Shown here piece after piece: positions 33,842 to 46,464 of a stretch of 64,000 bases of DNA. Source of the stretch: Gnetum montanum (lineage: Eukaryota > Streptophyta > Gnetopsida > Gnetales > Gnetaceae). The DNA is taken from positions 1,241,210 to 1,305,209 of the forward strand of contig MNCI01006555.1 in NCBI GenBank assembly GCA_015680685.1, read 5' to 3'. Under the pieces are notes generated by a model. It was not told the DNA's origin and ran no database searches. It saw nothing but the letters and a program-made list of their open reading frames with translations. Position numbers and translations under genes: made by a program. Position 1 is the first letter of the stretch. Every line of letters starts with the position of its first letter.

Positions 33842-36330
33842 ATATCTTCTTCTCACAGGAATAAATCTCCACCATATATAGGAGAATTCAATCAACAACA
33901 GGGGACATCAAAGAAGCCCCAACAATTAAGGGTTACCCATTCTCATCAAGATTCTTATAATCCAGGTTTCACCTTCATCCTTCATCAAGATGAAAAAATG
34001 TGCTAGAGGGACATGGAAGGAAACATTGTGTTTCCTTCAGATTGATCTATTCCTACCTTGTTGATGGCCAATCTCATCAAGCTAGGCATCATTGCACTTA
34101 ATTCATAATACAAAGTCCAAGACTACACCTACAGGGACTATCAACCCACCGATACCCAGCAAAAGAAAGATCGGCACATGAAAGCATGATATAGGGCCTC
34201 TAAGGGCAATAGGATCCCATCACATTTATACTTACAAAATCCAAAGAGGACAAGGATTTCTTTTTTAACCAATCCCAAAACATGGATTCTCCCCTTTTCT
34301 ACAAGGAGATCCTTAACCAAAGGTTTTAGTCAACTTTGAAGAATCTTGGTGATGGGAAGAGAGGATCTCAAGGTAGGATGGCCTCAAAGGATAAAAATCC
34401 TAGCAATTAATCTAAGGGTAAGGATAATGATCAAAATAAAGATAAAGAAAAGCATAAGGATCAAGATAGGGACTAAAAGAGAGGAACTAGTAGGCATCGT
34501 TCTTGTAGTTCTTCTTCTTCACCCTCATCATCCTCTTCATCTTTGTCATCAAACTCTGATAGAAGGAACATGAGCTAAGACAAAACAAGGAATAGCTAAG
34601 ACTAGGATGGAGATGAACAATGGGATATTGATGAATGCAAATCCTACCAGGATGATCAAGACTATGAGCAAGGATAACCACAGGGAGGATAAGAGCATCA
34701 TAGGACTGAAGGCACAACAAAAATCATCATAGGCATCATGGCCATGAAAGAGGCCACTATGACCACCATGACTATGATGAGCCTCTACTAGCTACCAAAA
34801 ACATGCTTAACATTTTAGAGGTAGTAAGAATTCCAACAAGACATCAAAAAGATAGTAGAATTAAAAGGTTGGACATGAACTATATTTCCATATTTGAGGG
34901 GGAATATAATTCAAATCCTTAGAATCATCTACAATACTTTCATGATGTCTATGCCTTGCAAAACATAGAGAATAAAAGGAAGAAGCTCGAATTATTCCCA
35001 AGGATACTCACCAAGGAAGCAGAAAGTTAGTATTGGTCCTTGGAACTGGAATCCATTCACCAATGGAGTACTATGATGGAACTCTTCAATGACAAGTAGC
35101 AAACATACTCTAGAGTATCTAACTTTGGAGACAGATCCAAGGGTGGAAGCATGGAAATCATAAGTCCTTGGATGTGACCTTTGGTAGGTACTACTCTCTA
35201 TTGCACCGATGCCTAGGCCATGGATACTTCCAAAGGGAATAGCTTCACCATATTATAGATGGACTCAGAAATAAGACTAGGAAAATCCTTGGGATCTATG
35301 CCCAAGGATAAATTTCTAAGATGCAGACCCATCAGATTCAAAGGCTGATTGAACAAGTGGCTAAAGAAGAAGGGGAGCTGAAAAAGCATGAAAATGTTGA
35401 AGAGTATAATAGGAATCCCTTCATTCACAAACGCAAGGTGTATTTCTATGACTCATAGGGGGAGGCACCACTTGATGAAGTGTTGTAAAGCAAGACCTTG
35501 TTGATACAAAAATCTATCACTACGATATTGGCTAAGGTGAACAAAATGTGGAACTCCTTAGATGAGAAGTTTCAAGTAGCTCTAAAAATTACATAGGAAG
35601 AATAGACCAAGGGAAAAGCAATGAAGAAAGAAGGAAAAATAAGGGTACAAAGTAGGATTACCATTAGAAAAAGGGTAAAGCTAGTGGTCAAAGAGGTCAA
35701 ACATTTTGAAACAAATGATGAAGGATGTGACATTTATCACTATGAACATCCCAAGGGATGTTGCCTTATTATGTCAAATCTACAAGAATCTAGGATGCAT
35801 GCTTTGAATTCCAAATTAGCAAGATGACAAGCACCCAAGTTGTTGCCTTATCCACAAGTCAACTACAAGTAGCAATTCCACCAATAAATGTACTATCTAA
35901 GTGAAGCACCTCCTCAACCTCAAGAGCAATACCAATAGTGGCAACATTCATATTGTGGTGGATGCCACAACCATGACAACAATATCCTTACAAGAAGCTA
36001 GACCCTTACGAATACTATGTCCAACATCCTATATCCCCTTGTGACTCATCTAACCATGCTTCTCTCACCATTACTACCCTCTAGAATAGTATAGAGCATC
36101 TTCTCTAAGGGTGAAGTCTCCTTTCCCTTTCCACCCTTCATTTCCCTTAGTAGCTCCTACACCATCTACAACCACACCCTTGCCACCTACTTCACCTATG
36201 AAAGGATAAATTCCACCATAGCCATAATAGTGAAACACCATGAGGGTAATGAATTTACAACCAAATATTGATCCGAGTAATTCTAAATAAAAACATAGTA
36301 AAATATCATTCTTTAGAACAAATAGCCCCA
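33842..36330 (+). pseudogene. gag: Gag of element C, start codon lost
   Basis: The family start ATG-TCT-TCT-TCT reads ATA-TCT-TCT-TCT here (33842). The N-terminal segment is recognisable (PGFTFILHQDEKMC). The Ser-rich stretch near 34,500 and the Gag core around 34,860-35,400 follow, with many stops and shifts. The Cys/His motif reads CDIYHYEHPKGCC near 35,730, lacking the second Cys. The linker is badly decayed. Confidence 0.82.
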
Positions 36331-36424
36331 CGAAACCCTCGTAGACACTCGTGGCTATTAACACTACATCATCTACCACTAAAAGTACACTTGATCTACC
36401 TTCAAAGCAAAGGATCCCCAATGT

Positions 36425-36929
36425 CCATACTTTTATGTTGATCCATGTGATCACAGATTGGATAAAGGTTTGTCATCTTCCCAAGAAATGATCTAATCCT
36501 AAGAGTCCCCTCATTTCTTTGCAAATTTCAAGGAATGATCCATGTAAAGCTCTATTGGACTCAAGTTCTAGGATGAACTTAATCTCCTAGGTAATGTATA
36601 AGACTTGGAAGCTACCTTCTCTTAAGAAGAGCAATATCAGATTAGAGCTAGTAGATCAGTCCATCACTATTCCTTTTGAACTAGTGGAGGACATTGTGAC
36701 CATCATTTGTGTGTGGTCCTATCTTGCAGGTTTCCTTGAAATTCATGTAGAGAATTGTAAAGGTGACTTCTCTATCATTATGTTAAGGGCATGGTTAAGT
36801 ACTATTAATTTCAAAATGGGGATTCAAGACCTTTCCATGGAAATATCCAGGGAAAATAGATTTGGCAAGATAGAGAAGAAGAGGACTTTGTACATCATAT
36901 ACAGTGACACAAGATGCCATTGTGTGTAG
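36425..36929 (+). pseudogene. pro: Aspartic protease of element C, catalytic motif altered
   Basis: ALLDSSSRMNLIS (about 36,550-36,590) has D-S-S in place of the family D-S-G. MYKTWKLPSLKKSN and IIMLRAWLSTI (Gly of the GRAW motif changed to Leu) follow. Both changes should inactivate it. The frame is open from 36594 to the stop at 36929. Confidence 0.85.
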
Positions 36930-37209
36930 AGAATATGGATAGTGAAGGGTACATTAATTTTAGCATGTAATTAGTATGCTAAAACAACAGTAATTTAGAG
37001 GTGTCTATATGTAGCAACTACAAAATAAGAACGTATCTAATGGCTAGTAATAGATCCTCAAACTGAATCTACCATATGCATGAAATCATTGGATAGCCTC
37101 ACGAGCATCTATATTAAGAACATGGATGAAATGGAATAACTCCATCACCAACTCTCTTACACACAAAGAGGAATAGATTGGGGAGAGTTGAACTAGAAAC
37201 CTTATCAAC

Positions 37210-38130
37210 AACTATGGAATATGCTTTCTCAACAATGGCAAGTCGGTAATTATTAATGCCAACCTTGCTTTAGATTAAAAATAGAAACTATTGAAGTTGG
37301 TGGATAAATGGTCAATAATTTTTTCTTGGTAATATCATGAACTTACTAGAATAGATCTATGGATATGCTAATACTGCATCTATATAGACTCTTTCATTAA
37401 GCCAAAAAAGTAGCCGCAGCAAAGATCAAATCCAAAATTAAAGTAAGTTGTCAAGTAGGAGGTAGAACAACTTCTCAAGGTCAGGTTCATCTATCTAATT
37501 GCAGATAGAAAATGGGTTAGCCCACTCATGATTGTACCCAAAAAAGGAAAAAATGGAGGGTTTACATAGATCTTTGGCTATTGAACATGGAAACTTTCAA
37601 GGATCATTTTCTATTATCATTTGTTGATAAAGTATTGGATACCATAGCAGGACATTGCTAGTATAGCTTTATGGATGGTTATAGTGGCTATAACCAAATT
37701 CAAATTATACTAGAAGACTAGGCCAAAATCACATTCACAAATTCCTAGAGAACTTTTGCATACAGAAAGATTCCTTTTGACCTATGAAATGCTAATTCTA
37801 CCTCAAAACATTTGGTTCTCAACATATTTCAACAATAGATTGGTAGCAAGGTAGAAGTCTTCATGGATGACTTCTCTACCTATGATACCACATTTGAGAA
37901 AGCCTTGGACTATCTTGAGCAAGTGCTTCAATGATCTGTGAAAACTAACTTGTAGCTCGACTTGCATAAAAGTCATCTAATGGTCTAAGAAGGCACAATG
38001 TTGGATCATAGAATTTTAGAAAAATGGTGAAAATGTATGGGTCATCCAAGGAATCACCACATAATTTGAGATAGTAAAAAATATAAGACCATTCCTTGGA
38101 CACACTTGTTAATACCAATGCTTCATCAAG
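37210..38130 (+). pseudogene. pol: Reverse transcriptase of element C
   Basis: ADRKWVSPLMIVPKKGK is followed by a frameshift in the A-rich run at about 37,538-37,554, which splits the RT into two frames. The second frame holds LWLLNMETFKDHF, YSFMDGYSGYNQIQI (motif A) and VFMDDFSTYD with FMDD at 37860-37871, then LMVxEGTMLDH. All later pol domains stay in this same frame apart from stops. The wording is of the Tat/Athila kind. Confidence 0.88.
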
Positions 38131-38640
38131 AACTTCTTGAAAATTGCTAAGTTATTGGTTGAGCTCACAAAGAAGGATGAACCATTTAATTGGATCAAGG
38201 AATGTGAATTATCATTCCAATAGTTAAAGAAAAATCTCATAGAACTCCCATTCTATGTTCTCTTGATTAGTTTATGCCCTTCCACATAATGACATATGCA
38301 TCCATTTATGCTTTAGGGGTCATGCTTATATAATTGGATGATCAAAAACATCCCTACTACATCCATTGTGCAAGTAGAAGCATTGTGGGGATGCAATTAA
38401 ACTACACTATCGTGAAGTAGGAGCTCATGGTCTATGCCTTAGAAAAATTCAAGCACTATGTGCTTAGATATCAACTTTTTGTGTGCAAGGACCACAATAC
38501 CATCAAGTTCCCCATGAACAAATCAATGATGATCCCCCATGACATACGATGGCTAGTAATTCTACAAGAGTTTAATGTTACAATGGTGGACAAAAGGGGA
38601 ACCAAGAACATAATTGCTAATCACTTGTCTTGATTATGAT
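38131..38640 (+). pseudogene. pol: RNase H domain of element C pol
   Basis: RNase H removes the RNA template during reverse transcription. The part after about 38,260 reads MTYASIYALGVML, a change from the usual catalytic 'DASxxAxGxVL' wording, with the first Asp replaced by Tyr. The open stretch 38427-38633 (LEKFKHYVLRYQL...DHNTIKF...RWLVILQEFNV...NIIANHLS) is the typical C-terminal half. It is in frame with the RT and integrase. Confidence 0.82.
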
Positions 38641-38689
38641 GGGATAGCAAATAGGATGAGGGACCTATATCTGATCAATTTTTAGATGA

Positions 38690-39952
38690 ACTCTTCTTAG
38701 GAAAAGCTGTTGAAGTGCAAAATCCCAAAGATCCTAATTGGTATAAGGAATTCCTTTTCTATCTACTCACTCAGAAGATGCCTTAGGAATGGGATAATAG
38801 GAAGAAGCAATAGTTTCTTCACCAAATCAAGCATTGTATAGAAATTAGGGGTAACCTTTATAGGGTTTATGTTGATGACTTGGTACAATGATATGTGCCT
38901 AATGTTGATCAACTACAAATTCTCCAAGATGCTCATGAGGGTCCTTGCAGGGACCATTACATAAGAAGGAGGATGACCATCAAAATCCTCATGCTAGGAT
39001 ACTATTGGCCAATAATCTTTAGGGACATCCATCGTTTCTTTTGTTCATGCAAGCACTACCAACAAGAAGGAGAAATGACTATACAAATGGAGGGGCCCCA
39101 ATAGTGGATCCAACTAGTTGAGCCTTTTGATCTTTGAGGCATTAACTTTATGGGATTCATCAAACCCATGTCCAATGAAAAGGCATACATTATTGTAGCT
39201 ATTAACTACTACACTAAGTGGGCTAAAGCTGCAATTGTCACTAATTACTCATCCTCTACTACAGCATGGTTTGTTCAACAAAGTGTGGTAAATAGGTTTA
39301 GCATGCCAAGGAAACTTATTTCTGATAATGAAACTTATTTCACCAGTGCTACCTTTTGAAAGCTAATGAAATGCTTAGCGGTATAACATAAACTAAAAAC
39401 TCCATATCACCTCCAAGCACACGATCAAGATAAAGTTAAGCTAAATTCACTAATAGGGAAATAACCAAAATACTAACACGCACCATTAGTAAATATAGGA
39501 AAGATTGGAGCACAAAACTCAATTATGCTCTATGGGCTTATTTATCCACTTGAAAACTTCCTATTGGTTATTCCCCCTATGAGTTAGTATACAGAAAATT
39601 ACCAATGCTTCTAATTCAAATGAAGCTCTGTACACTTTCAATGGCTTGCAAACTTGACCTTAATTTAAGTATAACACAAAAGGAATGTTTGATAACATTG
39701 AATGTGCTAAATTAAAACTAACAAGTAGTCCTAATAATAAATGAGATGCACAAGGCACATGTCAAACAATGCCATAACTCGTTCATAAGGAAAGTTAAAT
39801 TTTAACTATAAGATAAGGTTCTTTACTAGAACCCCATGCATGTACCACAACTGAAAAAATCTCAAACATCATGGAAAGGACCTTATATCATTCATACAAC
39901 TTTTTCTTTTGGAGCCATGACAATTTACCATCCTACAAGCCCAGAAAAAACA
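38690..39952 (+). pseudogene. pol: Integrase of element C, first catalytic Asp changed
   Basis: Integrase would insert element DNA into the chromosome. The zinc-binding part (38895-39104) reads DAHEGPCRDHYIRR...GYYWPIIFRDIHRFFCSCKHYQ, with the two His kept but the last Cys replaced by Tyr. The core begins INFMGFIKP, where the family has D in that motif; the codon at 39144-39146 is AAC (Asn). The second catalytic Asp is kept (ISDNETYFTSATF, Asp at 39324-39326). Element D interrupts the C-terminal part at 39953; its last codons resume at 46345 and end near 46,480. Confidence 0.87.
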
Positions 39953-40731
39953 TGATGAGCCACGATATCACATCAGCCCCTGTGATATCGCAGCCCATCA
40001 CCAATTCTATAAATAAGAGGTGGCTTTCCCTTGTTTCTCAATCTAGATCTAGACCCTTAGCCAAACTATAGTAGTTTTACCATTCCAGAGTTAGAATAAT
40101 TTCCATGTGCCCACAGTAGGAGTGTCAAAGTGAATAGATCTTTATTCGAGCAAATTGTACTTGAGCACACATTTGTGTATGGCAATAAAGACGAACTTTC
40201 TGATAAACCTTGCAGCATGTGGACTAAGCTAAATAGGATTTAATTACTATTAAATGTTTAAATGCTTTCCTAGATAGTTAATCTCTCTCAACCCTTGACT
40301 CTCCTAGTTAAGTGCATTCAGTACGACTACTTCGAGCACGTGTGTATTGCTTGGTAACCCAGCAATGAGTAGCGTTTGGTAATCCCAGTAGCGTTACACT
40401 GGTTCAAGGTGTGTGCAGTAAGTGGGAATGGATATTGGTGCTAGGACAATTATACTTTAGTTAGCAAATAGTTAATATAAGTTAGTCACTTAGTCTCTTC
40501 ACCCTCTCCCTATTAGCATAGGTGTTAAAAAGATAAAAGATATAAAAATCACATACCTCAAACTTACTTAACCATACAAACGTGACAATACAAGTTTGGG
40601 AGGACAACAATTGATTAACCTTAAGTATTCCATTAAGGCACGTAAGCACTTAGTCCTTGGAGTTCGACCGGATCGTGCGTGAGATGCTTGTATTCATATG
40701 GTTGAGTGTAGGGGTACCTCGCCACTCATCA
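39953..40731 (+). repeat. 5' LTR of element D
   Basis: TGATGAGCCACGATATCAC to CGCCACTCATCA. Two GATATC words, TATAAATA at 40008-40015, and a GCAATAAAGA polyadenylation-type signal further on. Confidence 0.93.
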
Positions 40732-40732
40732 T

Positions 40733-40750
40733 TGGTGCCGTTGCTGAGGA
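40733..40750 (+). other. Primer binding site of element D, tRNA-Asp type
   Basis: TGGTGCCGTTGCTGAGGA matches at 15 of 18 positions; all three differences are transitions. Confidence 0.86.
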
Positions 40751-40877
40751 CTTAGTTGTTTGTGCACTACGTAGAACATAGGAAATCCTTCACATCGTTG
40801 GAAAGTTAGAATGAACCCTTAGGTTTAATCAAGAGAAAAATAAGATAATGGTAAATAGCACACCGAATAAGAAAAAA

Positions 40878-42760
40878 ATTTCTTCTTCTTCGCAAAAAAG
40901 CACTTCACCACCTAGAACAACACTAGAGACAGTTGGTGGCACAACGCACATAACCAAAATCCACCAGTTCCTCAACAATTTAGTGTGGTATATATTCATC
41001 ATGATGAATATATACCCGAATTTACCTTTATCTTCCATCAAGATGAAAAACTATGTTGGAGAGACTTAGAGGATAACATAGTGTTGCCTCCAAATAGAGC
41101 AGCCCCCAACATGCTCCATCATGCCCTTACACGAATAGGTATGTCACAATTATACGTAGAGTACGTTGCATGTGATTACCATGCAAGGGACTACCATCCC
41201 ACAAAAGCGCAATGTCAATGGGGCTTGTGGTAGGAGATTTACCATACAACATTGAAGGGCAAAGGACCTCGTAACGCTCCACCCATATTAAGCAAAATTA
41301 AGGGTGGTGAACCTATTTCGATGGATTCTCCACAAAATGATGTTCCCCCTTCTAACGATGGTGAGGAGGTGGTGTATCAAAACCTTCACTCCACGATTCA
41401 CAACCCTGGTTCTAATCCCCACGAACACCAAGTTTTCAACGAGGGAACACAAACACAAGATAAGGATGGGCATTCTGATCATCATCACAATCGGGGCTGG
41501 GACCACCAAAGAGAAGGTAGGAAACATTGTCATGGCAATAGTTCTCCTTCTTCTTCCCCTTCATCATCACATTCACCCTTTCCTTCAGTATCAAGATGCA
41601 TTCATAAGGAACCTAACCATGAGGATAAGGGTAAATAGAGTGAGAAACCTCGATGAGAGAGTCAAGAACGAGGACGAGGGCACTCTAGAGAATCATGGCA
41701 TGGAAGAAGGGAAAGTAGGGAACAGCGTAGACATCACAGACACCATGAGAGAAATGACCCATAAGAACACCTACTTGCAACCTAAAGCATGCTAGACATC
41801 ATAGATAGCAGGATCAAGAGGTTCGATATGAATAACATCCCATGATTTGAGGGGGGATACAACGCTGATCCTCAAAATCACTTATAAGCATTTCCCAATG
41901 CGTGTGCCTTGTAGAACATTGAAAATGAGTGGCAAAAGTTAAAGTTATTCCCAAGGACACTCATAAAAGACGTAGAAAGTTGGTACCAATCCTTAGAACT
42001 AGAATCCATTTGAAGGTGGAGTACGNGTTAGAAAAGGTAGACCAAATGTGGGACTCCTTAGATAGTAGATTTGAAACTGTTCTCAAAATCGTAGAGGAGT
42101 CTAAGGAGCGAAGTAATGACTATGATAAAAAGAAGAAGAAGGATTTGGACCATGCACGTAACAAACGTAAGGGTAAACTAGCCATCATCGAAGAGGTCAT
42201 GGATTCTAATATGGAAGATGATGGTGGATGTGAGATATGCCAGTATGACCATCCTAAAGGATGTTGCCCAGTAATCTCACATTTGTAAGAGTCTGGGGTG
42301 TATGCACTTAACCCATGACTTAACAAACGGCAAACACCCCGAAGGTTACCCTATCCCCAAGGTAACCCAAGGCAGTTCCACCAACCTTTAGCGTATTACC
42401 CAAGTGGAACTCCACCACAACCTATTGAGAAACACCAACAGTGGCAATACCCACAGTCATGGGGGATGCCACCGCCAAGGCAACAATACCCTTACCGATA
42501 ACTGGATCCATATGGCTATTACGTGTAGCAGCCAGTCTCTCCAAGTGACTATGTAGGTCACGTAACCCCACAACATCACTACCAAGCTTGGGAGTATTAT
42601 AGGACTCCTTCTCCTAGGGGAGACACACCACATACATACCATCCTCCAAATCCATCTGCATCTCTCACATCGATAGCTCCATTACCACCTGCTCCAGCAC
42701 TACAAGGGGAACTCCCCACTCAACCATAGCAACGTAATGCTACAAGAGCTGTAAACCTTT
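40878..42760 (+). pseudogene. gag: Gag of element D, start lost and core partly missing
   Basis: The family start ATG-TCT-TCT reads ATT-TCT-TCT at 40878. A one-base deletion near 40,940 shifts the N-terminus, after which YIPEFTFIFHQDEKLCWRDL is readable (40985-41233). A His/Ser-rich stretch follows (41252-41638). At 42026 a single N replaces roughly 455 bp of the Gag core that A and B have. The C-terminal part resumes as KVDQMWDSLDSRFETV, and the Cys/His motif CEICQYDHPKGCC is intact near 42,240. Then comes the Pro/Gln/Tyr linker with stops. Confidence 0.87.
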
Positions 42761-42924
42761 AACCCACTACTGGTTCTAAAAACCACATAAAGAAAAGACC
42801 TTTCTTTAGAACCAACATTCCAAACAAGCCCTCACAACCACAAGTGGTTGAGCCTCCAAAAATTCCTCCATCAAATAAGGCTTCGGAGCTCCCTTCAAAC
42901 CAACAACAGAGCTCAACGCATACG

Positions 42925-43536
42925 GTTATGTTAACACATACCATCACTAACTAGATCAAGGAGGGCCGCCTTCTCAGGAAATTCTCTAATCCTGGAAGTC
43001 CCTTAATCTACCTTCAAGTCACTGGGAATGAACTAGGTAAAGCTTTTTTTGACTCATGTTCCAAAGTCAACTTAATATCACAAGAAATGTATAAAGACTG
43101 GAACCTGCCTCCACTAAAGAAGAGTAATATTCACCTAGAGCTAGCTGACCAGTCCATCACTGTTCCCTTGGGACTAGTGGAGGACATCATTACCACTATG
43201 TGTGGTTGGTCATATCTAGCTGATTTCCTAGTGATACAAGTCAACAATGATAAGGGGGACTTCCCAATAATAATGGGAAGGGCATGGATAAGTACCATAA
43301 ATGCATGCCTAGGAATCTATGATCTTTCCCTAGAAATATTTGAGAAAAACACTTGTGGAAAGATTGAGAAGAAGAAAGTTCTATGCATCACATACAGTGA
43401 TATAGAGGGTGATGGCATACAGGAATGTTCAGCATTGCCTACATGCAACCGGTGTGCACAAGAAGTTAACATACAAAGGTGCTTGTATGTAGCAACCACA
43501 CACCAAAAAAACACCCAGTGGTTGATAGCTAATTAA
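42925..43536 (+). pseudogene. pro: Aspartic protease of element D, catalytic motif altered
   Basis: The catalytic stretch reads FDSCSKVNLIS: Gly of D-S-G is Cys. MYKDWNLPPLKKSNI and IIMGRAWIST are conserved. The frame from 43087 is open to the stop at 43534 and continues, with that one stop, to the deletion junction near 43,695. Confidence 0.86.
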
Positions 43537-43689
43537 GATAGCAACCCACCAATATGCATGGAACTAACTGAGGCAACAACTTGCACTCACGAAGAAAGCA
43601 TAGATACACTGGAACAAGAGCGTCGCCAACTTTCAACCCTTAACCTGAAAACATCAATAGGGAGAAGTTGGACACTTCTAAAACATTCA

Positions 43690-43728
43690 AACAAGTGCTC
43701 ATTATTTCAGATCTCTCCCTTCCAATTC
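43690..43728 (+). other. Pol deletion junction in element D
   Basis: The protease tail runs into GCTCATTATTTCAG, which matches the end of pol (C near 46,450). Comparison with A shows similarity straight through the join, so both copies descend from one deleted ancestor. Confidence 0.72.
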
Positions 43729-45596
43729 AGTCATGGGGGAGATGGCCACCTATGCTGATCAATTGAGGCCCTCAGTTCCTTTTTAAGTTTTTTTTTTACA
43801 CATTTTTTTTTACAAATTTCTTTTAACTTTTCTTGTTTTTGTTTTGCAACATCGTTTATACTCTTTTATTTCTTTGTATGTATGTTTGTTTGTTTGTTAA
43901 GGTTTGTCACCTAATAAGTGCTCTTAATGGTGGTATGAATTATATTCCATTGAATGCTAATGTTTGGTTTTTACCTTTAAGTTATGATGTTGATACTAAG
44001 GTATGGTTCTTTTGATATAGTAGGCAATGAGTCCACATCATCCACGCATCCATGAAATTCTATGATCTCTCTTGGCTTGGAACTGTATAGTCCCTTTATT
44101 CAAAATAAATAATAAGAACTATCAACAAACCGGTGGTTGGGCATTTCTCAAACTAAAGGACTTAAGGACTGAAAAGGGTGTGACTTCAAGGGGACTTGAT
44201 GCATTTATGTTGGCCATTCTCTTAGGTTCTTGGATGTTTCCTTCTTGATTTTTCTTACCATTTCTATGCTACCCATTATCGGGAAGCTGAGCAAATAAAA
44301 ATAATAAGTCTTTGCATGGTGTGGTTCTCACGCAAAAACATTAAAAAAAAGTGATAATTCAAAGCACACCCCTTAAATGAAATAATCATTTGGGCTACAA
44401 GCACTAGTTATGGGATTGAATAAACATCTTCCCTCTCGCTAAGGCCCTTCTCGCTTCCTACTTTCTCCTTTTTCGTTTCATCGGAATGGTGGTGACTCTT
44501 TGGTGAAAAAATTCTTGTTACTTCAAGTGGATGGATTGGCTGAATGTATTAATGCGAAGTCACTAGATGACGTTTGTTTGAGGCTAGATTTGGAATGAGA
44601 TCTACTAAGTCACATTAACCATTAATACACAAGGGGCTATACACCACCTTGTTCTTGAGACTCCATTCCATTCTCTCCTTACCATCACTCTTTTTCCATT
44701 TTTCACCTCATTGTCGATTGTATCAATAGTTCATATTTTGGCTAATCCATTGTTTTCTTTTTGGTAAACTCTTGTGGTTAAGAATTTAACTTTTTCTTCC
44801 AAATGACATTTCTAGAGCCTACAAACTCTTTGAATGTGGGTTTGTCAGGGCATTAAGGGCATGGGTTTGCTTTGGGGAGGACCCATTGGCATTCCTATTT
44901 GGTGCATCCGTTAATCTCTTTCCCTTAAACATTTCCACAATCACCAATTATTTTGTTCATCTCCATCTTTGACATCCATTTTCTTGGTGTTTTCGTTGTT
45001 TCTTTTTCTCTATCTTTCTTATTCCTTATCCTTTCTATTCTCTCACTACCGGAGGTTGGCTCTCAGTCATGAGGATCCTGGTCCAATTTTTTCAATTTTC
45101 TCTTAACCCCTACACCTCAGGTAGTCACTACTATTATATCTCCAGATCCACATTAGCCATATCACAACTTAGCCAATGGAGCTTACACTGAGGCAAGGTA
45201 TTAACTACATTGTGATTCATTTACCCTTGCTAATATTAGACTATGTTGTGTGTGCAGATGGCAATCATACAACAACGGATTGGATTTGGAGGAAACACTT
45301 GGAATGGACTGGTGCTAAAGTAGTTATGCAAGGAACAAGATTGATGATGCGCTTATGGATGGACAATAAGCAACAATAGACTTCTTCTTTTCTCTTTCTC
45401 TTCTCTCTTAGCCACCAAATAAGGCTAGATGTCAAATGGGTATAGTGTTCACTCTTGTTGTCATGAACACTAATTTGTCATGTATTATAATCATGATCCA
45501 TTCACATGTCACCCTGTTCACCATTAGTATCATTTAAGTCAATAATCCCATACCTTCCCAATATTTTATAAGGAACTTGAGGACATGTTTTTATTC
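43729..45596 (+). other. Conserved non-coding 3' region of element D
   Basis: Counterpart of the region in A, with AGTCATGGGGG at 43729-43739 and a decayed copy (AGTCATGAGGA) at 45065-45075. The splice-acceptor-like TTGTGTGTGCAG ends at 45257 and is followed by the conserved block to about 45,380. Confidence 0.73.
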
Positions 45597-45609
45597 AGTC
45601 ATGGGGGTA
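45597..45609 (+). other. Polypurine-tract-like site of element D
   Basis: AGTCATGGGGGTA lies immediately before the 3' LTR at 45610. Confidence 0.7.
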
Positions 45610-46344
45610 TGATGAGCCATGATATCAGTTCTATAAATAAGAGGTGGCTTTCCCTTGTTTCTCAATCTAGATCTAGACGCTTAGCCAAACTATAGCAATT
45701 TTACCATTCTAGAGTTAGAATAATTTCCATGTGCCCATAGTAGGAGTCTCAAAGTGAACAAATCTTTATTTGAGAAAATTGTACCTGAGCACACATTTGT
45801 GTACGACAATAAAGATGAACTTTCTGATAAACCTTGCAACATGTGGACTAAGCTAAATAGGATTTAATTACTGTTAAATGTTCAAATGCTTTCCTAGATA
45901 GTTAATCTCTCTCAACCCCTGACTCCCCTAGTTAAGTGCATTTAGTACAACCTCTTTGAACACATGTGTAACGCTTGGTAACCCAGTAACGAGTAGCATT
46001 TGGTAATCCCAGTAGCGTTACACTGGTTCAGGGTGTGTGCGGCAAGTGGGAACGGATACTAGTGCTAGGACAATTATACTTTAGTTAGTGTTAGTCACTT
46101 AGTCTCTTCACCCTCTCCCTATTAGCATAGGTGTTAAAAAGATAAAAGATATAAAAATCACATACCTCAAACTTACTTAACCATACAACCGTGACAATAC
46201 AAGTAAGTTTGGAAGGACAACGATTGATTAACCTTAAGTATTCCATTAAGGCACGTAAGCACTTAGTCCTTGGAGTTCAACTAGATTGCACGTGAGACGC
46301 TCGTATTTGTATCGTTGAGTGTAGGGGTACCTCACCACTCATCA
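45610..46344 (+). repeat. 3' LTR of element D
   Basis: TGATGAGCCATGATATCAG to CACCACTCATCA. It is shorter than the 5' LTR (735 against 779 bp). One difference is in the U3, where only one GATATC word remains before TATAAATA at 45632-45639. Confidence 0.93.
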
Positions 46345-46464
46345 AAAGGCTATTAGTTAACATCCAACAAATAAATCCTTTCCTAAAAACTTACATAACC
46401 AATGGAGCCAACACCTCAACATAGAGATGAGCACATTCTGAGTTTCAAATCTCCTCATTTCAAC

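Larger units (their letters stand above)
39953..46344 (+). mobile_element. Element D: non-autonomous Ty3/gypsy element nested in C
   Basis: LTRs at 39953-40731 and 45610-46344, same strand as C. It sits in the C-terminal part of C's pol. Flanks are AAACA before and AAAGG after, so the target duplication is only partly visible. The content is the same as A: primer site, gag, protease, non-coding region and polypurine-type site, no pol, no ORF3. The pol-deletion junction equals that of A. An assembly gap at 42026 hides part of gag. Confidence 0.93.
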
